54,689 bases of DNA from Hydromonas duriensis (GTDB taxonomy: Bacteria > Pseudomonadota > Gammaproteobacteria > Burkholderiales > Burkholderiaceae): the NCBI RefSeq assembly GCF_004363775.1, contig NZ_SNZE01000015.1:1-54689 (forward strand), in the 5' to 3' direction. The translations under genes were made by a program, and so were the position numbers. Under the pieces are notes generated by a model. The model saw only the letters and a program-made list of their open reading frames with translations. It did not search any database and was not told where the DNA came from. Numbering within the stretch: the stretch's first letter is position 1; each line of letters begins with the position of its first letter. Below are positions 29,401 to 36,110 of this stretch, in pieces.

Positions 29401-29941
29401 TGGATTCAGGTGTATCGAGGCGTTGCGCCTCTAAATAATATTGATTGTTAAACGCCGCACGCCACTTGTGTAAACGCTCTTCTGCTTGCTGCAAATTGCC
29501 TTTGAGCAAAGATTGACCGACATCACCCAAATGCGCGCCCGACAGCGCAATCAGACCATGGTTCAATTCCGCGGCCTCTAGCCACGACGGATGTATCTGA
29601 CCATGTGTGGCGCGGTCGCTTTGCAAATACGCCTGACTGAGCAACTCGCACAAGCGCAAATACCCCTCACGATTTTTCACCAGCAGCAACATGCGATACG
29701 GCTGCGTCACATCGTCGTCATTGCTCACCCACACATCTGCGCCCATAATCGGCTTGACGCCTGCGCCTTGTGCCGCTTTATAAAACTTAACCAAGCCAAA
29801 TGTATTGCCCAAGTCCGTTAATGCCAATGCCGCTTGGGCATCCGCTTTTGCGCGCTTAACCGCATCACCAATGCGCGTAATGCCGTCTTGTACGGAAAAT
29901 TCAGAATGTAAACGCAGGTGGACAAATGTAGGCTGGGGCAT
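26471..29941 (-). CDS. dnaE: DNA polymerase III subunit alpha DnaE
   Basis: DnaE is the catalytic subunit of the replicative polymerase. At 1156 aa it is close to the 1160 of E. coli. The N-terminal PHP domain starts FVHLRLHSEFSVQDGI, the C-family palm carries the catalytic acidic motif PDFDIDFCQDGRDSVIQY (around residue 400), GPGRGSGAGSLVAY precedes it and HAGGVLIAP follows. A helix-hairpin-helix stretch (NRRTLEALIKAGAFDALH) and the OB fold (VLIAGVIVAVRTMFTKRGKMM, here given in part) follow, and a DnaE tail with tau-binding function ends the protein. It diverges from gluQRS. Confidence 0.98.
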   Translation of the reverse strand: MPQPTFVHLRLHSEFSVQDGITRIGDAVKRAKADAQAALALTDLGNTFGLVKFYKAAQGAGVKPIMGADVWVSNDDDVTQPYRMLLLVKNREGYLRLCELLSQAYLQSDRATHGQIHPSWLEAAELNHGLIALSGAHLGDVGQSLLKGNLQQAEERLHKWRAAFNNQYYLEAQRLDTPESSQQTLLAADLAMRTQTPLVATHAIQFLNPEDHRAHEARVCIAQGEILSNPRRDAAFSKSQYLLTQAEMHERFADLPSALANSVAIAQQCNLLLDLGKPQLPDFPTPNGETIEEYTRILSHEGLEERLLRLYPDEAVREEKRAVYVQRLNRELDTIIQMGFPGYFLIVADFITWAKENDVPVGPGRGSGAGSLVAYALKITDLDPLAYDLLFERFLNPERVSMPDFDIDFCQDGRDSVIQYVKDKYGHAAVSQIATFGTLGAKAVVRDVGRVLDMPYNYCDSLSKLIPHDPTDPWTLERTLKDEPAFKERFENEEEAQEIIALSQPLEGLTRNIGMHAGGVLIAPGKLTDFCPIYCAAGTHSVVSQYDKNDVEAIGLVKFDFLGLRNLTILKLAVKYLKMLNPDKADFVLEDLPLDDPKVFQVFTDGNTTAVFQSESRSAKDLEKKLKPDSFEDIIALMALNRPGPLGSGMVDDFIQRKKEQVKTGRGKDEWYFHPDLKTTLEPTYGVMVYQEQVMLVAQILGGYSLGGADLLRRAMGKKDAAEMARQREVFAQGAQAHGVSVALATELFNLMEKFADYGFNKSHSAAYALIAYQTAWFKAYYPAEFMAATMSSDMDDTDKMQIFYEDSLANGLTILPPDINHSYYAYVPTDARHIRYGLGAVKGAGQAAIEAIVAEREANGAFTSFFDFCLRVDKQHVNRRTLEALIKAGAFDALHDNRASVLASLEHALEAAFHAEQNKHQNSLFDDAQTFDTEWKAQLAQVSPWTLREKLANEKLALGFYVSGHLYDESAAEVNQVVKTRLKDISPQRDAVLIAGVIVAVRTMFTKRGKMMFVTLDDKTERVEVSVFNEVYERFASILKEDHLVIIQAKISKDDYSGGVRIVAERVLDMARARALQASQLVIDVDTREAELDVQALKTALRSQVDEDGLGVTIHVQIQGASADVKLGMDWRVVPSDSLLHNLRELKSVVSVEMV

Positions 29942-30030
29942 GAGAAAATTCTAAAAGTCGCTGGAGGCGTTTGGTTTGATTAAGGTTTGCTTTAAAATAG
30001 CCATCATTGTACTAAAACAACACCCCATCC

Positions 30031-31002
30031 ATGCGCAAATCCACCAACAACACGCCGATTGAATGTGCACCCAACCTGCTCACCCCCGACAGCTGGCTCG
30101 CACGCGCATGGCACAGCGCACAACGGCATCGACAACATCCAAACACATCGCCGTATATCGGTCGTTTTGCGCCCTCACCATCGGGCTTGTTACACCAAGG
30201 CTCTTTAATTGCCGCATTGGCATCGTACCTGCACGCACGCTGGCATGCGGGCACATGGTTGGTGCGCATGGAGGATGTGGATGTTTCTCGTTGCACGCGG
30301 GCGTATGGACTCGCACAATTGCAACTACTCATGGACTTGGGTTTTGAGTTCGATAACAATGTGATGTGGCAAAGCGAGCGCAATGCAGCTTATCAAGCGG
30401 CTTTTGCGCAACTGCAAGCGCAAGGGCGCATCTACCCTTGTGGTTGCAGCCGCAAAGAAATTGCAGATTCACGCATCGCCCTCAACACCACCGCCACCTA
30501 TTCAGGTGCGTGTCGACACGGCATGACCGACGGCAAAGCAATCCGCTCTTGGCGTTTTCGCGTGGATGATGAGGTGATTCGCTGGAACGATGAAAATGGC
30601 GACAGTCACATGGAAGCCATTGCCCAAAGCGTGGGGGATTTTGTGCTCAAGCGCGAGACACCGCAAGGTGGCGAGTGGGCGTATCAGCTCGCCGTGGTGG
30701 TTGATGATGCAGCACAAGGCGTGACCCACGTTGTGCGAGGCGCAGATTTATTGGATTCAACCGCACGGCAAATCGCTTTGCAACAAGCCCTTAACTTACC
30801 CACGCCGCAATACAATCATTTCCCACTGTTGCTTAACCCTCAAGGTGAAAAAATCAGCAAGCGTGAGCAAGCACCCGCATTACACGCGTTAGATGGCTTA
30901 TCGGCTTTACAGCACGCGTGGCAATTTTTAGGTGGCACGTATTTTGAGTGCCACGATGTGCCATCGTTTTGGTCTAGCGTGCTACCGAATGCTACCTTTT
31001 AG
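30031..31002 (+). CDS. gluQ: Glutamyl-Q tRNA(Asp) synthetase GluQ-RS
   Basis: GluQ-RS is a truncated glutamyl-tRNA synthetase that attaches glutamate to queuosine in tRNA-Asp. The 323-aa protein has the class I start YIGRFAPSPSGLLHQGSL, the zinc-site cysteines YPCGCSRKEI and YSGACRHG, and the KMSKS-type motif EKISKREQAP. There is no anticodon-binding domain. About 40 residues precede the catalytic fold, longer than the few residues in E. coli; no internal ATG, GTG or TTG in frame could serve as a later start. It depends on the queuosine pathway, two genes of which (queA, tgt) are in this window. Confidence 0.94.
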   Translation: MRKSTNNTPIECAPNLLTPDSWLARAWHSAQRHRQHPNTSPYIGRFAPSPSGLLHQGSLIAALASYLHARWHAGTWLVRMEDVDVSRCTRAYGLAQLQLLMDLGFEFDNNVMWQSERNAAYQAAFAQLQAQGRIYPCGCSRKEIADSRIALNTTATYSGACRHGMTDGKAIRSWRFRVDDEVIRWNDENGDSHMEAIAQSVGDFVLKRETPQGGEWAYQLAVVVDDAAQGVTHVVRGADLLDSTARQIALQQALNLPTPQYNHFPLLLNPQGEKISKREQAPALHALDGLSALQHAWQFLGGTYFECHDVPSFWSSVLPNATF

Positions 31003-31108
31003 CAGAACACCCCGTTGTTGAGAAATCAACATTATTATGAGTATCGGTTTTTGACCTGATAAGGCTTGTGGTACATTAGAGGTCTTGTCTTTTGCATACA
31101 AAAAAACC

Positions 31109-31798
31109 ATGAAACTGCCCATTGGCTGCTTCGGCGGCACGTTCAATCCACCCCACACTGCGCATTTCGCCTTGCTCCACAGCGCACGCGAGCAACTTGG
31201 CTTGGCGCAGGTGTTGCTGATTCCAGCGGGGCAACCTTGGCAAAAACCTCATGTATTGGCCACCGAGCATCGCCTGCACATGCTGCAATTGGCAATGGCG
31301 TATGATGAGAACGTATGGCAAGCCAAAAATGCGCAAGCGTATCCATTACAACTGGATACGCTTGAGGTGAACTTGCCGCAAGCCAGTTATACGGTTGATA
31401 CGTTGCGTACTTTGCGCGAACGTTATCCCGATACCCCGTTGGTATGGATAATGGGTTCTGACCAATTAAGTAATCTACACACATGGCACAACTGGCAAGA
31501 GCTACTGGACTATGCTCACATCGCCGTGGCGCAACGCGCAGGTCATGAAGTACTCAGTACAGAGCTGCCTGAACCGTTACAATCGTTTTATGCGGCGCGC
31601 GTCACCCGTGATGCGCATGTTTGGCACTCTCAACTGCAGGGCTGCTTTGTGCCTTTTACTTTAGCCGCCATGCACATTTCATCTTCAGCGATTCGCCAAG
31701 CGATTGCACAAGGTCAAGCACCACAAGACATTGCCGCACTGCGCCCAGCAGTCGCCGATTATATTCAACAACAACATTTATACGGAAACTCGCCATGA
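31109..31798 (+). CDS. nadD: Nicotinate-nucleotide adenylyltransferase NadD
   Basis: NadD forms nicotinic-acid adenine dinucleotide from NaMN and ATP in NAD synthesis. The 229-aa protein has the nucleotidyltransferase motif GCFGGTFNPPHTAHF with both His residues, the substrate region LVWIMGSDQLSNLHTWHNW and the C-terminal HISSSAIRQAI that matches the ISSTxIR signature. The open frame begins at a TTG at 31085, but the ATG at 31109 fits the family. Its stop overlaps the plsY start (ATGA). rsfS and rlmH, common downstream partners of nadD, are not next to it. Confidence 0.96.
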   Translation: MKLPIGCFGGTFNPPHTAHFALLHSAREQLGLAQVLLIPAGQPWQKPHVLATEHRLHMLQLAMAYDENVWQAKNAQAYPLQLDTLEVNLPQASYTVDTLRTLRERYPDTPLVWIMGSDQLSNLHTWHNWQELLDYAHIAVAQRAGHEVLSTELPEPLQSFYAARVTRDAHVWHSQLQGCFVPFTLAAMHISSSAIRQAIAQGQAPQDIAALRPAVADYIQQQHLYGNSP

Positions 31799-32391
31799 CT
31801 GCACTTATATGGAGCATTGCCGCCTATCTACTCGGTTCAATTTCGTTTGCCATCGTCTTATCAAAGCTTTTCGGGATGGATGATCCACGCTCGTATGGCT
31901 CAAATAATCCTGGCGCAACCAATATGTTGCGCTCTGGACGAAAAACAGTGGCTTTATTGACCTTGCTGGGTGACGCGGCCAAAGGTTTATTGCCCGTCGT
32001 TTTGGCTCGTCAAATGACCGATTTGCCTTTTGCTTTGTCTATGATTGCATGCGCTGCATTTTTAGGTCACTTGTATCCTATTTTCTTTAAATTTCAGGGC
32101 GGTAAAGGTGTCGCTACATTTTTGGGAGCGATGCTTGGGTTAATACCAGCAGTGGGCGGTTTGACACTTGTGGTTTGGCTCATCGTTGCAGTCACTACCC
32201 GTTACTCATCCTTGTCGTCATTGATTTCTAGCGTGTTTGCCTTTGGTTTATTGGTGCTTTACTGGGGTAAGGGCGCATGGATATTATGGGTTGCATTGAT
32301 GGTTGCCTTATTGTTTTGGCGTCATCGTAGCAATATTGCTAAATTACTGAACGGCACTGAAAGTCAATTATTTGCAAAAAAAGGCATCTAA
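31795..32391 (+). CDS. plsY: Glycerol-3-phosphate acyltransferase PlsY
   Basis: PlsY transfers the acyl group of acyl phosphate to glycerol-3-phosphate, the first step of phospholipid synthesis. The 198-aa inner-membrane protein has about five hydrophobic segments and the three family motifs: YLLGSISFAIVLSKLFGMDDPRSYGSNNPGATNMLR (motif 1, given in two recognisable halves GSISFA and SNNPGATNMLR), LGHLYPIFFKFQGGKGVATFLG (motif 2, HLYP and GGKGVAT) and a C-terminal HRSNIAKLLNGTE (motif 3). The start overlaps the nadD stop by 4 nt, so translation is coupled. Confidence 0.97.
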   Translation: MTALIWSIAAYLLGSISFAIVLSKLFGMDDPRSYGSNNPGATNMLRSGRKTVALLTLLGDAAKGLLPVVLARQMTDLPFALSMIACAAFLGHLYPIFFKFQGGKGVATFLGAMLGLIPAVGGLTLVVWLIVAVTTRYSSLSSLISSVFAFGLLVLYWGKGAWILWVALMVALLFWRHRSNIAKLLNGTESQLFAKKGI

Positions 32392-32644
32392 CTCTTATTT
32401 CGCGTTTGATTTTCGAATATTTTTTTAAAAAACACATCTTTTATTGATGCGGCGCATCATGTATTTTTTATGAACTGCACCTCAAAAAAATCACGCCAGA
32501 GTAAATTGTAAGCATTGTTTTGACAAGCCCAAGACAAATACGAATCGATTGGTGTCGTGATGACGAAGACAATGCGTCATTCGATATAGCCATTTTCATA
32601 TTGCAATGCAGCACAAAAACTTCTATTTTCCTCCATGATTTTCC

Positions 32645-32673
32645 TTGCACTCCACCCCAAGGCTTGTTATAGT
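32645..32673 (+). promoter_or_regulatory. Promoter in the plsY-ridA gap
   Basis: TTGCAC (32645-32650) and TATAGT (32668-32673) are 17 nt apart on the plus strand, a near-consensus sigma-70 promoter. No credible gene follows before the terminator at 32851-32886. The stretch 32392-32644 upstream of it shows no gene or signal I can identify. Confidence 0.55.
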
Positions 32674-32679
32674 TTCGAC

Positions 32680-32886
32680 ACATTGTTTGAGGTCATATAT
32701 AAGACATCTAACACTGTTCGCTGGTTTCAAAAAGGTGTCAGACCCAGACTGTACAGAATTTTTGGAAGGAGCATGGTAGGAGACAATCGACGCACTTCGG
32801 TGATGTCCATAAAAAATGAGCAAACCAAAATAACAGCTCAATAACTAAATAAAAAACGCGACCATTTCATCATGGTCGCGTTTTTT
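32680..32886 (+). ncRNA. Candidate small RNA of about 207 nt
   Basis: The promoter just upstream and the strong terminator at 32851-32886 would define a short transcript. It contains an imperfect stem-loop at about 32791-32815 (ATCGACG-cactt-CGGTGAT, extended by GAC/GTC). A purine-rich stretch with several GGA triplets (32763-32785) precedes it, which could bind CsrA-type proteins or act as an anti-Shine-Dalgarno target. The only ORF across it (69 codons) starts upstream of the predicted transcription start. I do not recognise 6S, 4.5S, RNase P or tmRNA in it. Confidence 0.4.
32851..32886. terminator. Bidirectional terminator next to ridA
   Basis: AAAAAACGCGACCAT and ATGGTCGCGTTTTTT form a perfect 15-bp inverted repeat with a 6-nt loop. 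On the minus strand it ends the ridA transcript; on the plus strand it would end the candidate small RNA. Confidence 0.92.
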
Positions 32887-32900
32887 AATTGTGATGCCAA

Positions 32901-33278
32901 TTACACCAAAGCAACGGCCTCTACCTCAAACAAACCGCCTTTAGGTAAACTTGCAACGCCAATTGTTGAGCGTGCTGGGAATGGCTCGGGCACGTATTGC
33001 GCCATAATCGCATTGACTGCGGCAAAGTCCGCTAAATCCGTTAAAAACAGGGTGAATTTAACGACATTCGCCAATGAGCTGCCCGCTTCTTGCAAAATGG
33101 CATCCAAATTTTTGAATGCTTGATGTGCTTGCGCCTCAACACCGCTGACCAAGTCACCTGTAGCGGGGTCTAAGCCCAATTGCCCCGAGGTGAATACCAT
33201 CTGACCTGTTTTAACCGCTTGTGAATATGGACCAATCGCTGCGGGTGCTTTGGTGGTGCTAATGATTTGTTTTGACAT
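32901..33278 (-). CDS. ridA: RidA family enamine/imine deaminase
   Basis: RidA hydrolyses reactive enamines and imines made by PLP enzymes such as threonine dehydratase. The 125-aa protein is the normal size. It has IISTTKAPAAIGPYSQAVKTG, VFTSGQLGLDPATGDLV and the C-terminal substrate site with the conserved Arg in VPEPFPARSTIGVASLPKGGLFEVEAVAL, given here only as landmarks (PARSTIGVASLPKGG). AGGAGA precedes the ATG. It follows the tautomerase gene by 12 nt and is the last gene before the terminator. Confidence 0.95.
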   Translation of the reverse strand: MSKQIISTTKAPAAIGPYSQAVKTGQMVFTSGQLGLDPATGDLVSGVEAQAHQAFKNLDAILQEAGSSLANVVKFTLFLTDLADFAAVNAIMAQYVPEPFPARSTIGVASLPKGGLFEVEAVALV

Positions 33279-33290
33279 AAAAATCTCCTG

Positions 33291-33680
33291 TTAAATGTTA
33301 ATGTCGTAATTTAATTTCACTTCATCGCCATGCATCCCCCGAAAACCCCAATTTTCAGCGGGACTTTCAATGATACATATTTCTAAATCATACTGGCGAA
33401 TGCCGACACGTGCCTCGATTTCATCAAATAATCGACGAATCAACGCTTTACGTGTCTCCTGACTTCGTCCTGATATCATCAAAATTTCGATGATGGTGTA
33501 AGCCTCGCTCCGACCTTCTGGATAGAAAAAGTCTTTTTTGTCTAAACCAATGAAACGATGCGCCCGTTTATCGTTTGGCAACCGCAAAACGTCAACAACG
33601 CAGCCATGAATCACATCCGACAACTGCTGACGCAGGGGTGTCAAACGCTCTGTCAGGCCATAAATTTTAATTTGAGACAT
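33291..33680 (-). CDS. Tautomerase family protein (Tautomerase_2 type)
   Basis: A 129-aa protein with the pattern of the longer tautomerase-like family: SQIKIYGLTERLTPLRQQLSDVIH at the start, DKRAHRFIGLDKKDFFYP and RSEAYTIIEILMISGRSQETRKALI in the middle. In the 4-oxalocrotonate tautomerase superfamily the catalytic residue is usually Pro-1 after Met removal; here residue 2 is Ser, so the standard mechanism cannot apply. A ribosome binding site GGAGG lies 10 nt before the ATG. The gene is 43 nt after aroG and 12 nt before ridA. Function is unknown. Confidence 0.75.
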   Translation of the reverse strand: MSQIKIYGLTERLTPLRQQLSDVIHGCVVDVLRLPNDKRAHRFIGLDKKDFFYPEGRSEAYTIIEILMISGRSQETRKALIRRLFDEIEARVGIRQYDLEICIIESPAENWGFRGMHGDEVKLNYDINI

Positions 33681-33723
33681 GCCCGTTACACCTCCATGAC
33701 GCGCTTGGCTAACAAGCTAGGTT

Positions 33724-34800
33724 TTATTGCTCCGCAAAATTATTACGCTTAAGTTCACGGCGGGCCTTAACAGCATCAGATAACTGCTTCAAAACAGCTT
33801 CAGACGATTCCCAATCAATGCAGCCGTCCGTAATACTTTGCCCATAAGTCAACTCGACGCCCGCCACCAAATCTTGACGTCCTCCCACTAAGTTGGACTC
33901 AATCATGACACCAAAAATTTTGTCATCGCCACTGGCGATTTGCGCTGCGATATTGGCGCACACAGGCACTTGATTCTCGGGTTTTTTCTCGCTGTTACCA
34001 TGAGAAGCATCCACCATGACTTTTTTAGCCAAACCCGCTTTACTGATTTGCTCACATGCTTCAGCAACGCTATCGGCGTCATAATTGGGCTTTTTGCCTC
34101 CGCGCAAGATGACGTGCCCATCCTCATTGCCGTGGGTCGAAACAATCGCCGCATGCCCTGACTTGGTCACTGACAAAAAGTGATGCGGGCGTTGTGCAGC
34201 TAAAGTCGCATCCACTGCAATTTTAACATTGCCATCTGTACCATTTTTAAAACCCACGGGGCATGATAAGCCCGAAGCCAATTCGCGATGCACTTGAGAC
34301 TCGGTCGTGCGCGCACCAATCGCGCCCCAGCTGACTAAATCACCAATGTATTGGGGCGTAATCATGTCAAGAAACTCAACCGCAACAGGCATGCCCATCG
34401 TATTGATTTTCAACAATAAATCACGGGCAATGCGCAAGCCTGTGTTGATGTCAAACGTCTCGTCCAAATGCGGGTCATTAATCAAGCCTTTCCAGCCAAC
34501 GGTCGTGCGCGGCTTTTCAAAATACACCCGCATGACAATTTCCAAGGCGTCTTTGTACAACTGCCTTTGAGTCAATAAACGTTGGCAATATTCCAAAGCC
34601 GCCTTGGTGTCGTGAATCGAGCAAGGGCCAATCACCACCACGAGGCGGTCATCGGCTCCGTGCAATACGCGGTGAATCGCCGAACGTGCTTGAAAAGGTA
34701 CGTTTGCAACCTCTTCAGGTAAAGGATACTCCTCCATCATTACCACTGGCGGTGCGAGTTCTTTCAATTCTTTGATGCGGGTATCGTCGGTTAGAATCAT
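33724..34800 (-). CDS. aroG: 3-deoxy-7-phosphoheptulonate (DAHP) synthase, class I (AroG type)
   Basis: DAHP synthase joins phosphoenolpyruvate and erythrose 4-phosphate and commits carbon to Phe, Tyr and Trp. The 358-aa protein shows VVVIGPCSIHD, RVYFEKPRTTVGWKGLINDP, SWGAIGARTTESQVHRELASGLSCPVGFKN (with the PEP-binding Arg and Lys), ILRGGKKPNYD and VDASHGNS, all typical of the AroFGH class. Which aromatic acid inhibits it cannot be read. An in-frame TTG lies at 34815, but AAAAGAG stands before the ATG at 34800. The leader upstream encodes an aromatic-rich peptide and a terminator, so attenuation is likely. Confidence 0.95.
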   Translation of the reverse strand: MILTDDTRIKELKELAPPVVMMEEYPLPEEVANVPFQARSAIHRVLHGADDRLVVVIGPCSIHDTKAALEYCQRLLTQRQLYKDALEIVMRVYFEKPRTTVGWKGLINDPHLDETFDINTGLRIARDLLLKINTMGMPVAVEFLDMITPQYIGDLVSWGAIGARTTESQVHRELASGLSCPVGFKNGTDGNVKIAVDATLAAQRPHHFLSVTKSGHAAIVSTHGNEDGHVILRGGKKPNYDADSVAEACEQISKAGLAKKVMVDASHGNSEKKPENQVPVCANIAAQIASGDDKIFGVMIESNLVGGRQDLVAGVELTYGQSITDGCIDWESSEAVLKQLSDAVKARRELKRNNFAEQ

Positions 34801-34831
34801 GATGTCTCTTTTCAAAAATGATGGATTAAAT

Positions 34832-34863
34832 AAAAAAACCGCTAATTAAAAAATTAGCGGTTT
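34832..34863 (-). terminator. Attenuator terminator upstream of aroG
   Basis: AAACCGCTAATT and AATTAGCGGTTT form a perfect 12-bp stem with a 4-nt loop (34836-34863). On the minus strand seven T residues follow. It lies between the leader peptide and the aroG start, so it can only make sense as a conditional terminator. Confidence 0.85.
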
Positions 34864-34887
34864 GTAGAAGTTTCGGTCGCACGCAGC

Positions 34888-34953
34888 TCACCGAACAGAC
34901 AGACCGCCAGTTCGAGTAAAGTACCAAAAGTAAAAAGCGTGTAAAGTGCGCAT
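34888..34953 (-). CDS. Aromatic leader peptide of aroG (21 aa)
   Basis: A 21-codon ORF, ATG at 34951-34953 and TGA at 34888-34890. Codons 7-12 read Phe-Tyr-Phe-Trp-Tyr-Phe, so all three end products of the pathway are represented in six consecutive codons. It sits 25 nt before the attenuator hairpin. In known attenuators (pheL, trpL) ribosome stalling at such codons decides between antiterminator and terminator. GGCGGT at 34903-34908, inside the ORF, can pair with ACCGCT at 34856-34861, the 5' arm of the terminator (one G-U pair). The ORF is too short for standard gene finders. The ribosome binding site is weak. Confidence 0.75.
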   Translation of the reverse strand: MRTLHAFYFWYFTRTGGLSVR

Positions 34954-35050
34954 GACCAATTATTCTTCGAAAGTGTTACCAATGAAAAGCTTTGCACAAC
35001 CCGAACACAGTTTCAAAATAAAACAGCGTCGCTTCGTGTAAACTTGTAAC

Positions 35051-35079
35051 TTTATAACGTGTTTTAAAAAAATTTGCAA
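35051..35079 (-). promoter_or_regulatory. Promoter of the aroG leader
   Basis: TTGCAA (35074-35079) and TATAAA (35051-35056) are 17 nt apart on the minus strand. Transcription would start near 35044, about 90 nt before the leader-peptide start and 244 nt before aroG. Confidence 0.6.
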
Positions 35080-35170
35080 GTTGTTTAGCTGAATAAGTCG
35101 GTTTGAATTCTTTTTTTATAGTTTTTTCTTACTTTTTAGAAATTTTTCTCTTGTTTTTAACGTCGCCATC

Positions 35171-35626
35171 ATGTTTTTTAACCCAACCCTTGCCGAAGTG
35201 CGTCAATTTTTTTATCACGCATGGCACAAATTTTTAAACAACCAAAGCCTCGCGCCCATGGAACAAATGGCCGTGCATTGGATGCGTCAGCATGACGAAT
35301 ACCATGCCATTTTGAACGGCCCGATTGAAGCACTTGAGGCGGCGCAGTTCATGCCTGAAGACGGGCAGAGCAATCCTTTTTTACATTTGTCGATGCACTT
35401 ATCCATCAGTGAGCAGTTGTCTATCAATCAACCCATCGGTATACGTGAGGCGTACCAGAAACTCGCACAAAAACTGGATGATGAACATGCGGCGCAACAT
35501 GTGGTCATGGAATGTTTGGGCCAAGTGCTTTGGCAAGCACAACGCGAACAGCGCGAACCCGACAGTGCGGCTTATATTGACAGCATTCTCAAAGCCGCGA
35601 CATCCCCAACTTCTAACATTCATTAA
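35171..35626 (+). CDS. DUF1841 family protein
   Basis: A soluble 151-aa protein of unknown function. It matches my recollection of DUF1841: start MFFNPTLAEVRQFFYHAW, the middle PEDGQSNPFLHLSMHLSISEQLSINQP and the end DDEHAAQHVVMECLGQVLWQAQRE. The family is largely confined to beta- and gammaproteobacteria. His and Glu residues in LHLSMHLSISEQ and DEHAAQHVVME could bind a metal, which is only a guess. It diverges from the aroG leader and is followed after 15 nt by the DUF2322 gene, probably in one operon. No good ribosome binding site is visible. Confidence 0.8.
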   Translation: MFFNPTLAEVRQFFYHAWHKFLNNQSLAPMEQMAVHWMRQHDEYHAILNGPIEALEAAQFMPEDGQSNPFLHLSMHLSISEQLSINQPIGIREAYQKLAQKLDDEHAAQHVVMECLGQVLWQAQREQREPDSAAYIDSILKAATSPTSNIH

Positions 35627-35641
35627 AACAAAGGAATCACT

Positions 35642-36019
35642 ATGCTTTTCAAAACCAGTAGCATCTTTAAAGAAAATTTAGAACAATTCCCGAGCATTGA
35701 GGGCATTGAAAAAATAGAACTGTATCAAGATGATGTGTTGCAAGGCACCATCGAAAATATTGATGGGCAAAAAGGCTCGCTGGCTTTGTACCACTATTTA
35801 TTTAAAACCATGGGGACTTTGGACTTAGCAGCCGCGCGTCGCGGTTTGGAGTTGTTTGCAGAACACACGTCCGCCGCACGCGCCACACCTGGCGCACATC
35901 CGAACATTGACCGTCTGATTTTGATTGAGGCCACACACAAGCCCATGACAATGACAATTATTTACAACGCCGATGCCGCTCCCACAACAACGTGGGATGA
36001 CGACCGCGAGGAACAATAA
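35642..36019 (+). CDS. DUF2322 family protein
   Basis: A soluble 125-aa protein of unknown function. The pattern GSLALYHYLFKTMGTLDLAAARRGLELFAEHT and PGAHPNIDRLILIE fits DUF2322 as I remember it, a family seen mostly in betaproteobacteria. AAAGGAA stands before the ATG. It lies 15 nt after the DUF1841 gene and ends at a very strong terminator. The C-terminus is acidic (WDDDREEQ). Confidence 0.75.
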   Translation: MLFKTSSIFKENLEQFPSIEGIEKIELYQDDVLQGTIENIDGQKGSLALYHYLFKTMGTLDLAAARRGLELFAEHTSAARATPGAHPNIDRLILIEATHKPMTMTIIYNADAAPTTTWDDDREEQ

Positions 36020-36026
36020 AACGATG

Positions 36027-36068
36027 CCACTAAAAAGCCGCTGAATTCCTTCAGCGGCTTTTTAGTGG
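36027..36068. terminator. Bidirectional terminator with a 19-bp perfect stem
   Basis: CCACTAAAAAGCCGCTGAA and its exact complement enclose a 4-nt loop. It ends the DUF1841-DUF2322 pair and the converging dehydrogenase gene. Confidence 0.92.
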
Positions 36069-36110
36069 ACTGCGGGTGATTTGTGGGCGATTGACACTCC
36101 AACCTTATAC

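Noticed and set aside
32635-32844. A 69-codon ORF in the plsY-ridA gap
   Set aside because: Its start codon lies upstream of the predicted transcription start, it has no ribosome binding site, and the product matches nothing I know.
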